NCBI RefSeq assembly: GCF_020524025.1
Contig: NZ_JAIVKN010000003.1
Span: 62,001-126,000 of the forward strand
Length of the DNA stretch: 64,000 nt
Reading direction: 5' to 3'
Source of the DNA: Halobacillus litoralis
GTDB lineage: Bacteria > Bacillota > Bacilli > Bacillales > Halobacillaceae
Each line of letters opens with the position of its first letter. The stretch's first letter is position 1. A program made the translations under genes and the position numbers. The notes beneath the pieces were generated by a model that saw nothing but the letters and a program-made list of their open reading frames with translations, had not been told where the DNA came from and made no database searches. Shown here piece by piece: positions 26,330 through 34,787 of this stretch.

Positions 26330-26702
26330 ATTTATCTGCTATACACGGGACACAAGGGCACTCTTCACTGCCTTCAGTGAGTGTATAGCCAACCACTTCG
26401 TATCCTTTTCTTCTTAGAAACCTGGCTGCTAAATTTCTTTCTGTTGAGTCTGAACAAATTAGAACGATCGGCTGATCCGGAATTTCATAAACATATCGCT
26501 TCAAGTATGAAAGAGGAAGACAGTAAGCACGATCATAACCATCCTGGCAAGATAATTGATAATCCCGGGTGTCTACTACAGCCATGTGCTGCTGTACCTC
26601 TCCATTGGTTAGATCCATGCATTTTACGTGTGGAACAGGAAAAGAACGATAGAAGAAAAACAGAACAATAAAACCAGCCAACGTTACGCCTAAAATCCAC
26701 AT
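26328..26702 (-). CDS. Membrane-anchored rhodanese-like protein
   Basis: 124 residues. One N-terminal membrane helix (about 2-18) is followed by a rhodanese fold: V-V-D-T-R-D near 42-47 and an active-site loop C83-S-D-S-T-E-R89 with the arginine that cradles the persulfide. The C-terminus ends with an unusual cysteine motif C115-P-C-V-P-C120. GAGGAGG precedes the ATG. Rhodaneses carry sulfane sulfur; the extra cysteines could accept it, bind metal or be redox active, which is inference. Orientation relative to the membrane is not certain. Confidence 0.82.
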   Translation of the reverse strand: MWILGVTLAGFIVLFFFYRSFPVPHVKCMDLTNGEVQQHMAVVDTRDYQLSCQDGYDRAYCLPLSYLKRYVYEIPDQPIVLICSDSTERNLAARFLRRKGYEVVGYTLTEGSEECPCVPCIADK

Positions 26703-26796
26703 ACATGAACCTCCTCGTTATAATCTCTCTTCATTTTATACCCCTCGAGGTATTGTGTCAACAGCCTCTGTCCAGACAAATGAAGACAACAAGAAA

Positions 26797-28371
26797 TTAA
26801 TTTATCATACGGCTGTGATTTTTCCAAAACTCTTTACGTATTAACACTTTCTGTATCTTACCTGATGCTGTCTTTGGCAGCTCTTTCATAAAAGAGACAC
26901 TCTTAGGGGCTTTAAAGTGAGCGAGTTTTTCCCTGCAGAACAGTATGACTTCTTCTGCAGATAACGTTTCTCCATCCCTCGGCACTACTACCGCATGGGG
27001 TACTTCCCCCCATTTCTCATGAGGAACAGCGACAACAGCCGCTTCAAGGATAGAAGGATGTTCATATAGTGTCCCTTCCACTTCAATGGAAGAGATATTT
27101 TCTCCCCCACTGATAATCACATCTTTTTTCCTGTCTACAATTTCGATATTTCCTTCCTCATCCACAACCGCCATATCACCTGTATAAAGCCAGCCATCAC
27201 GAACAGCTTCACTTGTCGCCTTTTCATTCTTGTAGTACCCTTCCATAACGTTGTTTGAGCGTGTAACAATTTCTCCTATAGACGCCCCGTCATATGGAAC
27301 AGGATCACCAAATTCATCAATAACTTTCACGCGGCTTCCAATCATACTGTATCCCGCTTTGGCTTTCAAACGATAGCGTTCTTCAGCAGGGCGGTCGATG
27401 TCCATGGAACGCAGTTCTGACGTTGTAATTAAAGGAGAGATTTCAGTCATTCCATACACTTGAACAAACTTCCATTTCAGCACTTCTTCCACTTTCCTGA
27501 CAAATGCGGGCGGAGGAGCTGAACCAGCGATGACGACACGTACATCGTGTCCAATCACCGGCGCATTCACTTCAAAAGCTTCAATCACCATATTCAATAC
27601 CGTCGGGGCCATATGTAATACAGATACCTTGTGTTTCTGCACTTTGTCGAGAATTAAATCGGGATCCGTTTCTCTCAGCATGACTTGAGTGGCTCCGTTT
27701 GCCGTATAATAAAATGGTGATCCCCACCCATTAACATGAAACATAGGCAGAACGTGAAGAAGTGTGTCCTGATCGGATACTTTAAGATGGTGCATGGACG
27801 ACAGCGCATGTAGATAGTTGGAACGATGGGACAACAATACCCCCTTCGGATCCCCTGTTGTGCCGCTTGTATACAAAAGGGATGCGATATCCGTTTCTTC
27901 TACTTTTGAACGTTCGAATGGAAGAGAAGAAAAGTTGTTTAACCACGCTTCATACCCTCCTTCCGATGGGTCCCCGTGGACAATGATATGATCAAGAGAA
28001 GGAACATCCCTCACAATATCTTCCACCTGTGGGTAAAGGGTGTAATCAACAAACAGCACCTTACTCTCACTATGCTCCAGTATAAAGTGATAATCAGAAG
28101 GCTTAAGTCTTGTGTTCAGCGGTGTCATAACAGCCCCGATCTGAAATACACCATAAAAACCTTCGAGCATCTCTGTCGTATTTGGAGCTAGATAAGCAAC
28201 TTTATCCCCTTTTTTCACACCCAATGATTCAAGGCCGCGGGATAACTGGTTGACTCTGTCATTTAGTTCACGATACGTCAACGTATGATGGTCATCAATG
28301 ACAGCTGTTTTCCCCCCATATAACTCGACAGCTCGATCCAGGAATTCTGTTAACACTAAAGGGACATGCAT
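26797..28371 (-). CDS. Fatty-acyl-CoA synthetase, AMP-binding family
   Basis: 524 residues from the ATG at 28371, nine bases after AAAGGAGA; a TTG two codons earlier is less likely. The adenylate-forming enzyme motifs are present: L-L-Y-T-S-G-T-T-G-D-P-K-G near 164-176, the Y-G-M-T-E motif near 308, the Y-T-G-D motif near 391 and the terminal K-T-A-S-G-K-I-Q-K with catalytic Lys. It forms acyl-AMP then acyl-CoA from a free fatty acid. It resembles medium/long-chain acyl-CoA ligases (AlkK type). The gene is single; no beta-oxidation gene adjoins it. Confidence 0.92.
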   Translation of the reverse strand: MHVPLVLTEFLDRAVELYGGKTAVIDDHHTLTYRELNDRVNQLSRGLESLGVKKGDKVAYLAPNTTEMLEGFYGVFQIGAVMTPLNTRLKPSDYHFILEHSESKVLFVDYTLYPQVEDIVRDVPSLDHIIVHGDPSEGGYEAWLNNFSSLPFERSKVEETDIASLLYTSGTTGDPKGVLLSHRSNYLHALSSMHHLKVSDQDTLLHVLPMFHVNGWGSPFYYTANGATQVMLRETDPDLILDKVQKHKVSVLHMAPTVLNMVIEAFEVNAPVIGHDVRVVIAGSAPPPAFVRKVEEVLKWKFVQVYGMTEISPLITTSELRSMDIDRPAEERYRLKAKAGYSMIGSRVKVIDEFGDPVPYDGASIGEIVTRSNNVMEGYYKNEKATSEAVRDGWLYTGDMAVVDEEGNIEIVDRKKDVIISGGENISSIEVEGTLYEHPSILEAAVVAVPHEKWGEVPHAVVVPRDGETLSAEEVILFCREKLAHFKAPKSVSFMKELPKTASGKIQKVLIRKEFWKNHSRMIN

Positions 28372-28402
28372 TAACAACTCTCTCCTTTCTTTTTAAGAAC
28401 AC

Positions 28403-28456
28403 TAAAAAAACGGAGCAGATCATGCCTCTTTCCTTTAATTCACATCACCCGCTCCA
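28403..28456 (-). terminator. Possible terminator of the GNAT/glycolipid-binding operon
   Basis: GGAGC and GCTCC arms separated by about 34 bases, followed on the minus strand by CG and T7. The large loop makes this uncertain. Confidence 0.35.
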
Positions 28457-28461
28457 AATAT

Positions 28462-29097
28462 TTAGTAAATCGCACTACTTACTTTCGGTTTCATGGTAAT
28501 CAGCGGTGGCTGCTTTTCAACTACTACGTCTGACTCTGATTTGTGCTCAGCTATACGATAAAAAGCCCCGGGATATTCAACAACCCAGCCTTCTTCATCG
28601 ACAACAAGAGCGGTCTCATAGTCTCTGCACTTGTACTGAAAAATTCGCTGACCGTCTGTATCTCCAAGGTACGTGTAAACTTGCAAAAGAGGGAGAACCT
28701 CTTTGCGAAGAGGGTTCACATAAACCATTTTAAATGTGCGGCGCTGGCCGATCGTCCATGATACGCGGTTGATTGGCAGCGTATTGGTAAAAGGAGTAAT
28801 GGTTAAATCGATATTGGTCGCGCCATCCAGATTTTCATCGTATTCTCCATCCACCCACCACTTATCCTGCTCTTCAGCCTGCACAACAAAGGGCCTTGTT
28901 TCTCCATCCTCATAGATTTTCACCTTCTTTGTTTTCCAATCCAATCCAAGCTTCAGATCATAGATAATATGACGGGGTACATCATCGTTGACCAATAAAA
29001 CCGTCCCCCGGACTTCCATATGGGTGGCAAACTTTTTTAACGTTACGTGTTCTGCGCCTGACGACTCTATATGGTTCCAAATCACTCGCTGCTCCAT
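28462..29097 (-). CDS. Putative glycolipid-binding family protein
   Basis: 211 residues matching the putative glycolipid-binding family (formerly DUF1089): an opening S-S-G-A-E-H-V-T-L, the repeated Y-D-L-K-L-G-L-D-W strand, W-W-V-D-G-E-Y..L-D-G-A-T-N-I-D-L, then the hallmark T-P-F-T-N-T-L-P-I-N-R near 103-113 and V-Y-V-N-P-L near 129. The function is not experimentally settled; the name comes from structural resemblance. Its ATG shares a base with the stop of the GNAT gene (TAATG), so translation is coupled. Confidence 0.85.
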   Translation of the reverse strand: MEQRVIWNHIESSGAEHVTLKKFATHMEVRGTVLLVNDDVPRHIIYDLKLGLDWKTKKVKIYEDGETRPFVVQAEEQDKWWVDGEYDENLDGATNIDLTITPFTNTLPINRVSWTIGQRRTFKMVYVNPLRKEVLPLLQVYTYLGDTDGQRIFQYKCRDYETALVVDEEGWVVEYPGAFYRIAEHKSESDVVVEKQPPLITMKPKVSSAIY

Positions 29098-29585
29098 TAT
29101 TTGTTTCCTCCTTTTTTATGCGGGCTATAGCCTCGCATTCTAATGACTTTCCCATGAAGCTCAGGACCAATTTCAGTCATGCCGTTTTTCTCATAGAAAC
29201 GCAGCGCCCTCCCATTTCCAGGGGCTACCCGTAAATGATATTCATTGATTTGATGTGCATGGAAAAATTGCATAGCATACGATTGTAATGCTTTACTGTA
29301 TCCCTTTCCCCTCGACTTAGGTGTAAGGTAGAAAAGGTGAACATAACCAATCCTTCGATTTTTAAACATTTGCACTGACAATTCAAGCTGACCGATAACC
29401 TCGCGACCCTCCTCAGCTAAAACGAACCCTTCAGGAAACTTTCGGATCTTTTCCTTGACGTATGTCTCGTACTTCCTTTCATGAAAACCAACCAAATTAC
29501 CAAAACTAACCATAAAGGCATCCTTACGAAACTCTATCAAATTTTTTCGATCCTTTTCCAAGTCAATTGTCCGAAATGTAATCAT
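29097..29585 (-). CDS. GNAT family N-acetyltransferase
   Basis: 162 residues from the ATG at 29585, six bases after a GGGGGA site; a longer frame to 29612 has no better signal. The GNAT fold shows an N-terminal strand I-T-F-R-T-I-D, the acetyl-CoA loop K-S-R-G-K-G-Y-S-K-A near 105-114, and the terminal V-A-P-G-N-G-R-A-L-R-F-Y-E-K-N-G block where the substrate-facing strand begins. The acceptor is unknown. It is the first gene of a two-gene operon with the glycolipid-binding protein. Confidence 0.88.
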   Translation of the reverse strand: MITFRTIDLEKDRKNLIEFRKDAFMVSFGNLVGFHERKYETYVKEKIRKFPEGFVLAEEGREVIGQLELSVQMFKNRRIGYVHLFYLTPKSRGKGYSKALQSYAMQFFHAHQINEYHLRVAPGNGRALRFYEKNGMTEIGPELHGKVIRMRGYSPHKKGGNK

Positions 29586-30290
29586 ACCGATCCCCCATTC
29601 CCAGAACACCAATACTGTATTTCCAGCAGTAAGAACAGGGATAATTGCTTTCCAAGGTGATGAACCATATATTACACAATTTAAACTTCCCCTGAACTTT
29701 TGGTGTCCCTGAAACGTTCACCACCTCCACCTTCTTTGGTAAACAAGAATGAAACGAAAGCTTGCAGAATCACATTTCAGCCATTCGCCCAAGAAAGAAT
29801 ATGTCCCACAAAAAGGCAGCGTTTTCATTTATTCGCTGTGCTCTTTTAGATATTTAATATGTCTACAGACAGATCCAGGCTCCATAAATGATGAATGCAG
29901 GAACTCAATTCTTTCTTAAATAACCCACCTTATTCTTTATATTGTTAAAATTCGCTACATAAATTGAAATTCCTTCCTTTTTTTACAGGCAGATTTCTTC
30001 CTAAATATTCCTCAAGCGATTGTTCACCTATTTATTGTGATTCTTCTATTTAACGGAAATATCTACTTGAGGATGGTTCACTATCCCTGTTTATTTTAGG
30101 ACCCTTCAACCACAAGGTTAAACAAAAAAATGGAATAAGCCTGACCCGCCGGAGTTTAAGAGAGGAACTATTCACGAAAAATGACATAAGAGAAGGAAGC
30201 TTTTTACATAAGAGGAAGGAAGACGATTATACTAATACAATCATGAAAAACATGGATTCTAAATAAATTTATAAAGGGAGGTGCAGGATC
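29586..30290. other. Long intergenic region without a supported gene
   Basis: About 700 AT-rich bases with stops in all frames. There is a short inverted repeat CCTCAAG/CTTGAGG at about 30010-30072. A weak candidate promoter for the downstream DUF2515 gene (TTTACA, 18-base gap, TTATAC) lies near 30205-30234. I see no pseudogene signature. Confidence 0.4.
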
Positions 30291-31403
30291 ATGTTCTCAT
30301 CCAAATGGAAGCCCTTGAAGAAGGAATTAAAAGCAGCCTTGAAATCATCTTCAGACCAGGATTCCTTATCCCAGGATGAACGAAAATTAATTGAGGGTAT
30401 TCGTGAGGTCACTAATCAGGCCAACAAAAATAATGTAACTCGTACGATGGCCTACCTCCAGTTCTTTCAGAAGTATCCGGAGATCCATTGGGCTTTACTT
30501 GCCCACCTCGTTTCAAGGAACGCTGGGTGGAATATGACTGACTTAAAAGGAGAATATCTGCCTAAGCTTCTGACTGGCAAAGAAGTTGTTGATTTTTTTG
30601 TCTTTCTTGAGAGAGGGAACTGGCTCATTTTTCAAGACGCCTATCCGCAGCTCCTCCTTTATGAAGCGAGTAAAAAACATGGACGCCCGCTTTTTCACTT
30701 GCTAAAGCCTCTGAATATCTCTGCCTTCATGTCCCCATTTTGGAATCGGTTTTGGATAAATAAAAAAAGTGAGGAACTTACGAAAGCGTTGATCATCAAT
30801 GAACAGCATTATATCGAAAGCCGGGTTGTTCGTAATCATCAATATATGGAAACGGTCATGGATAAAGTCATGTTTAAACTTCAGGATATCCTTGCCATGA
30901 ACCATATTCTGTTTCCCTATGTCACGCCTATTCAGCAGAAAACAAAACTAACAGGGGGAACCGTTCACCACTTTTCTGCCGTTAATGAACGTGTTTATCT
31001 TGGAAGAGCGTTATATGAATTGCTTTATTCTGTAAGAAGCAGACTGGATCAAATTATTCAATGGGCGTCGACCCATCCGCATACCGGATCAAGAAAAGAC
31101 TATTGGCCGCAACTATTTAATACGATCTATGAAACAGCTCCGGGGCATGTTCATGAAATGGCGGTAAGCCCGTGCAGACGTGACCAGAAAGGACCGAAAA
31201 TCTACAGTCCTGAACTGGAGACATGCTGGGAAGACTGGATCCACCCATCCCCAGAGTCCGGGGATTGGTTTAAGCATGTTAACGTGATGGAGTTATTAAA
31301 AGAAGACGTCAAAGAGTTCAATAACGATATTGAGACTGTGTACTGCCGCACATTGGAAGAAATTGAACTTGCCAGTCAAGCGAAGCACACCTTCTTCCGG
31401 TAG
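30291..31403 (+). CDS. DUF2515 family protein (YppC-like)
   Basis: 370 residues, GGGAGGTG before the ATG. The DUF2515 core is clear: N-V-T-R-T-M-A-Y-L-Q-F-F near 48-59, H-W-A-L-L-A-H-L-V-S-R-N-A-G-W-N-M-T-D-L-K-G near 66-87, then F-L-E-R-G-N-W-L-I-F-Q-D-A-Y-P-Q near 105-120. It matches B. subtilis YppC, whose function is unknown. No signal peptide or membrane helix is obvious. It is monocistronic, with a terminator-like hairpin about 105 bases downstream. Confidence 0.9.
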   Translation: MFSSKWKPLKKELKAALKSSSDQDSLSQDERKLIEGIREVTNQANKNNVTRTMAYLQFFQKYPEIHWALLAHLVSRNAGWNMTDLKGEYLPKLLTGKEVVDFFVFLERGNWLIFQDAYPQLLLYEASKKHGRPLFHLLKPLNISAFMSPFWNRFWINKKSEELTKALIINEQHYIESRVVRNHQYMETVMDKVMFKLQDILAMNHILFPYVTPIQQKTKLTGGTVHHFSAVNERVYLGRALYELLYSVRSRLDQIIQWASTHPHTGSRKDYWPQLFNTIYETAPGHVHEMAVSPCRRDQKGPKIYSPELETCWEDWIHPSPESGDWFKHVNVMELLKEDVKEFNNDIETVYCRTLEEIELASQAKHTFFR

Positions 31404-31509
31404 CCGACAAATTTAATAACTCCGTTCCGCTGATCTCTATATTTTACAGGTACTATCTATAAAGTAGTCTCTTCAGTCCGCAGACAACAAGATGTTCTGC
31501 CCGCTGCTT

Positions 31510-31560
31510 ATAGGGCAGTGCCTAATAGCGCTGCCCTATTTCCCCTTCCTTTTCTTTTTT
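31510..31560 (+). terminator. Terminator downstream of DUF2515 gene
   Basis: ATAGGGCAGTGC pairs with GCGCTGCCCTAT (one U-G) around a six-base loop, followed by a pyrimidine-rich run ending in T6. Confidence 0.7.
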
Positions 31561-31661
31561 TAAGAACATTATGTAAGCTTTCCTTATGACAATTCCCACA
31601 ACGAAAAAATAGACAATAACGGAACCAGTGATATAGACATGGCTCTCCCGGAGATCCCTTC

Positions 31662-32423
31662 TTACAAACGTATTTTCACGGCCTTTGTTGCCATCATGGT
31701 TTTTATATGTTGATCAACAGTCCTTCCTCCTCCGAAGTCATCTTCATATACCCCGGCAATTACAAAGCCTGCGTCGATCTGTCCTTGCAGCTGATTTTCT
31801 AAAGTATGGCCAAACTCAAGTGTCTCTCCTTCGATGATCTCTTCTTCTCTAAGAGCAGAATAAGGAATGCTGTGAGCCACTTCAAGCTCTCCCTCCTGCT
31901 CTTTTTGGTCATCAAATAAAAAAAGAACAGGATTCATAAAACCGGAGATCAAGATTCCGTTTTCTTTTAAGGTGCGTGCGGCTTCCTTCCAAACGGGACG
32001 AACATCCTCAATAAAGACGTTCGCTACAGGATGGACAATTAAATCAAAGGTTTGATCTTCAAATGCAGATAGATCCGTCATATCTCCCTGCACGGTTCTG
32101 ATCGAGAGTTTTTCTTTTTCTGCAATCTTTTCATCCTGCTGCAGCTGTTTCTCCGACAAATCAAAAACGGTCACATCTGCACCAGCTGCTGCAAGGATTG
32201 GTCCTTGCTGTCCTCCGCCCGAGGCGAGGCATAAAACCTTTACTCCTTCTAAATTAGACGGGAACCACTCGCGCGGCACCTGCCTGTCTGCCGTCACTCC
32301 GATGGACCAGTCTCCTTTTTTCGCCATTTCGATGACCTCATGACTGACCGCCATCGTATACCTCACACCTTCTTCTACTTTTTTATCCCACGCTTTACTG
32401 TTATGATCTGTTGTTCGGTTCAT
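31662..32423 (-). CDS. Class I SAM-dependent methyltransferase
   Basis: 253 residues from the ATG at 32423 behind AAAGGGAG. The SAM-binding Rossmann motif is V-L-C-L-A-S-G-G-G-Q-Q-G near 61-72. The acidic end of strand two is V-T-V-F-D-L-S near 81-87, and motif II follows as F-D-L-I-V-H-P. The W-S-I-G-V-T near 38 is typical of a group of Bacillus methyltransferases of unknown substrate. It is monocistronic. Confidence 0.88.
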   Translation of the reverse strand: MNRTTDHNSKAWDKKVEEGVRYTMAVSHEVIEMAKKGDWSIGVTADRQVPREWFPSNLEGVKVLCLASGGGQQGPILAAAGADVTVFDLSEKQLQQDEKIAEKEKLSIRTVQGDMTDLSAFEDQTFDLIVHPVANVFIEDVRPVWKEAARTLKENGILISGFMNPVLFLFDDQKEQEGELEVAHSIPYSALREEEIIEGETLEFGHTLENQLQGQIDAGFVIAGVYEDDFGGGRTVDQHIKTMMATKAVKIRL

Positions 32424-32537
32424 CTTTAACTCCCTTTCAAAAGGTATTAAGTACGTCAGAAAAAAATTTATAAAGACATTGTCATTAGACATTCCCTTAA
32501 TAAGTATGGATTAGCTGAGTCTGTTCTATATTAAAGA

Positions 32538-32987
32538 TCAATGAACACTTTCTTTATTATGCATGCGGTCACCGTACCGTCTGCGAAATTCAGATAATAA
32601 CCTGTCAGCATCTTCGGTCGTCACATTTTCTAAATAAATATCTTCTTCCTCTTGTTTCACAGTCCGAATCGTAAGGACATCCTCTACCAGCTGGACACGT
32701 TTGACATCCTCATCGGATATTCGCAGCCGCGGGTCAGCTATTCCCCTGCGGACACTCATTCCATTTTCTTCGAAACGGATATAATCACGCTCCGGCATCT
32801 TCAAATAATGCAGCGTCCTCCAAAGGCCAAGCAAAAACAGAAACCCTGTTGTATAGACAAGAACCCCCTGTACGCGTCCGTTAACAAGTAAAGCGATGAG
32901 AACCACACTGACACTAACGACTGTATCAAGTCCGGATTTTATTGCTTTCTTTTTCCAAATGGTTTGATTACTGTACTGAATGTGCAT
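32538..32987 (-). CDS. Hypothetical membrane protein (PH-like)
   Basis: 149 residues from the ATG at 32987 (AAAGGAAG upstream). Two membrane helices (about 23-45 and 50-66, possibly a hairpin) are followed by a soluble domain with alternating strands (Y-I-R-F-E-E-N-G-M-S-V-R-R-G, then V-Q-L-V-E-D-V-L-T-I-R-T), resembling small bacterial PH-type domains fused to membrane hairpins. No precise family is recognised. The upstream flank is the MITE-like element at 33164-33460. Confidence 0.65.
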   Translation of the reverse strand: MHIQYSNQTIWKKKAIKSGLDTVVSVSVVLIALLVNGRVQGVLVYTTGFLFLLGLWRTLHYLKMPERDYIRFEENGMSVRRGIADPRLRISDEDVKRVQLVEDVLTIRTVKQEEEDIYLENVTTEDADRLLSEFRRRYGDRMHNKESVH

Positions 32988-33163
32988 ATATGTCTTCCTT
33001 TCCTGCATTGTGTTTACTTTGTGCGTCCGGCCTTCTATAACGTTTACAAAGAAGGAAGCTTTCATATTTTTTGATCATCACCTGGATAAGAGGCAACCAA
33101 AATTTGTCCGGGTACTTATGCTTCAGAAATGAACGATCCCTGCCGCAGATCGCTTTAAAACTC

Positions 33164-33460
33164 AGCTCTATTAAAGTTCAGTGTCTTACTGTCTATTAGG
33201 TTTGTTCAAGACTTAAGTTTGAGAGAAAATTTCCGCTAGTTGAGTAAAAGGCGGGACTGGAAACCACTCGTTTTCCTATGGGGAGCTGGTGAGCCTTCTA
33301 ACCCGGCGGTATGCGATACTCCAGAAGCTGGCTATTCCCTGCCACGCTGAATTAGCGGGGCCGTTAGCAAACATTACTCCCCCCATCCATGTGGACATAT
33401 TTCGGGTTCTAGTTTTCCCTATAAGGTGCTAAAATCAACAACATGCTTTAACACAGAGCC
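33164..33460. mobile_element. MITE-like element A (297 bp)
   Basis: Non-coding block bounded by inverted ends: the left end is AGCTCTATTAAAG, and the right end read inward is GGCTCTGTGTTAAAG. Immediately outside are TAAAACTC (33156-33163) and TAAAACTT (33461-33468), an 8-base direct repeat with one mismatch that looks like a target duplication. Both ends are shared with element B at 39856-40049 in opposite orientation, including a 17-base exact block TATTAGGTTTGTTCAAG and the TTCTAGTTTTCC..TATAAGG block. The interior is longer than in B. No transposase is present. Confidence 0.7.
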
Positions 33461-33490
33461 TAAAACTTATAAAATCCAGACACCCCCCGT

Positions 33491-33796
33491 CTACCACATG
33501 GATTCCTCCTCGTTAGATAACTGAATGAATAAAGGGTTAATGACTGCTGTAACGAAGAGGATAAACCCAGCAAATATTAACGAATACACCAAGCGGACTT
33601 CAAAAGCTTCCACAATGAATAGGAAAAACAGAAAGGCTGTAAGGGAAAGCATTATTGAACGCTGCTGTGACTTTCTTGTAGGATATTGCCTGGCACCACA
33701 GTTCGGACACACTTTTGTACTGTGCAAAAGGAAGGTATGCATAACTGCTTGCCCGAATTTCAAGCTGCATCTACAATTTTCACACGTCATCACCAT
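33491..33796 (-). CDS. Zinc-ribbon membrane protein (TIGR04104-like)
   Basis: 101 residues; AAAGGAG before ATG 33796 (an in-frame ATG two codons on is also possible). An N-terminal C-E-N-C, then C-P-N-C-G form a four-cysteine zinc ribbon over residues 5-34, followed by two membrane helices (about 48-66 and 70-90). This is the plan of the small Bacillus CxxC...CxxC family of unknown function. It overlaps the upstream 59-codon gene by 17 bases. Its stop is 30 bases from MITE element A. Confidence 0.78.
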   Translation of the reverse strand: MVMTCENCRCSLKFGQAVMHTFLLHSTKVCPNCGARQYPTRKSQQRSIMLSLTAFLFFLFIVEAFEVRLVYSLIFAGFILFVTAVINPLFIQLSNEEESMW

Positions 33797-33959
33797 CTTT
33801 ATCTCCTTTTTTCATCCTCTTTATTTCTGCTTCCAGTTTAAGAATTTTCTCCATTTGATCCATCTGCCCAATCTTTCTAAAAATGACAAAGCCACATCCG
33901 GCCAAAGCAACAAAGATGCCTAATCCACCTAATCCGAACAGAATATAAAAATCCAGCAT
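33780..33959 (-). CDS. Small membrane protein, unknown
   Basis: 59 residues; AGGAGTG precedes the ATG. One hydrophobic, glycine-rich helix (about 3-28, G-L-G-G-L-G-I-F-V-A-L-A-G-C-G-F) is followed by a charged amphipathic tail (K-I-G-Q-M-D-Q-M-E-K-I-L-K-L-E-A-E-I-K-R-M-K-K) able to form a short coiled coil. It overlaps the zinc-ribbon gene and is probably coupled to it, so the two may act together in the membrane. Confidence 0.7.
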   Translation of the reverse strand: MLDFYILFGLGGLGIFVALAGCGFVIFRKIGQMDQMEKILKLEAEIKRMKKGDKDGDDV

Positions 33960-34068
33960 ATGATCACTCCTACGTTCCTATACGTCTTTGCTGAACAGAA
34001 TGTTTCAATTTTCACAAAAAAGAACTTTCATTGATTAATCGGTTATTGAAGATGAGTTTTAACTCCAT

Positions 34069-34103
34069 AAAAAAATAAGCACCCCGGCAAGGAGCACTTA
34101 TTT
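34069..34103 (-). terminator. Terminator of yqkB-yqkE
   Basis: On the minus strand AAATAAGTGCTCC pairs with GGGGTGCTTATTT with several G-U pairs and a five-base loop, followed by T-rich sequence. Confidence 0.65.
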
Positions 34104-34167
34104 CTTACGTTTCTATCTATTTTCACCTAAGAAAGCTTGTATTGAAGAACAGCGGTACGAGAAGTCT

Positions 34168-34392
34168 CTATTTCTTAAAAGACTTCCAGTCCATGTCACT
34201 CTCATTTAACAGTTCTTCAAAGCTTTTATTTGCTTCCCGGCGCTTACGTTCCTCAATGCGCCGCTGTTTTTCCTGTGCTTCACGCTCTTCGGCTTGCTGC
34301 TTGAGCTCTGTTTTCTTCGATTTCAGTTTAGATAGCACGTCGGCATTCAGTTGATCGCCAAGAGAGCCGGTTTCCTGCTTTTTCTTACTCAT
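34168..34392 (-). CDS. yqkE: DUF3886 protein, YqkE-like
   Basis: 74 residues, highly charged and almost wholly helical: after a short S-K-K-K-Q-E-T opening it forms a long Lys/Glu/Arg-rich coiled-coil-like helix (about 15-58) and ends K-S-F-E-E-L-L-N-E-S-D-M-D-W-K-S-F, the conserved C-terminal signature of YqkE/DUF3886. The function is unknown. The start overlaps the yqkB stop by four bases (ATGA), and the gene order matches the B. subtilis yqk region in kind. Confidence 0.82.
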   Translation of the reverse strand: MSKKKQETGSLGDQLNADVLSKLKSKKTELKQQAEEREAQEKQRRIEERKRREANKSFEELLNESDMDWKSFKK

Positions 34393-34721
34393 ACCGTCGC
34401 TCCTTCTTTTACATCTTTGATGGGAATGATTGGATTCAAAATACCATCCGGACTTGACAGACGGAACGTCCCACGCACGAAATCAAGTTTCATATCTTCC
34501 TTGAAAAAAATAGCCTGCTGATCATCAATAATGACGGGGTAAGCTTCACTTTCCACGCGAAAATCTGTTTTCCGCTCTTCATGTTCTAAGCGAATTGTCG
34601 GAAGTCCATTTACACCGCACCCGCATCCTTCGGTGTCATAAAAAAGCCGGATTATTGGACGTTCAGAATCCTGAATGTGTTCGAGCTGTTGTTTGGCTTC
34701 ATCGGTGATTCGTAATTTCAT
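34389..34721 (-). CDS. yqkB: HesB/IscA-like iron-sulfur biosynthesis family protein
   Basis: 110 residues from the ATG at 34721 (GGAGGGG upstream). HesB-like fold: an opening L-R-I-T-D-E-A-K-Q-Q-L, then L-F-Y-D-T-E-G-C-G-C-G-V-N-G near 27-40, and a C-terminal L-S-S-P-D-G-I-L-N. The usual third cysteine near the C-terminus is replaced by this non-cysteine ending, as in YqkB, so classical A-type scaffold chemistry is doubtful. It is translationally coupled to yqkE. Confidence 0.85.
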   Translation of the reverse strand: MKLRITDEAKQQLEHIQDSERPIIRLFYDTEGCGCGVNGLPTIRLEHEERKTDFRVESEAYPVIIDDQQAIFFKEDMKLDFVRGTFRLSSPDGILNPIIPIKDVKEGATV

Positions 34722-34787
34722 TATCCATCCCCTCCTGTTGACTCTATTGTAAAAAAACCTCACGCTAAGGACAATAGTTTTGTTTCT

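Noticed and set aside
33221-33430. GC-rich, structured-looking intergenic block considered as a riboswitch or structured RNA
   Set aside because: Its flanking sequences recur at 39.9 kb with inverted termini and there is a flanking direct repeat, so a MITE-like element explains it better.
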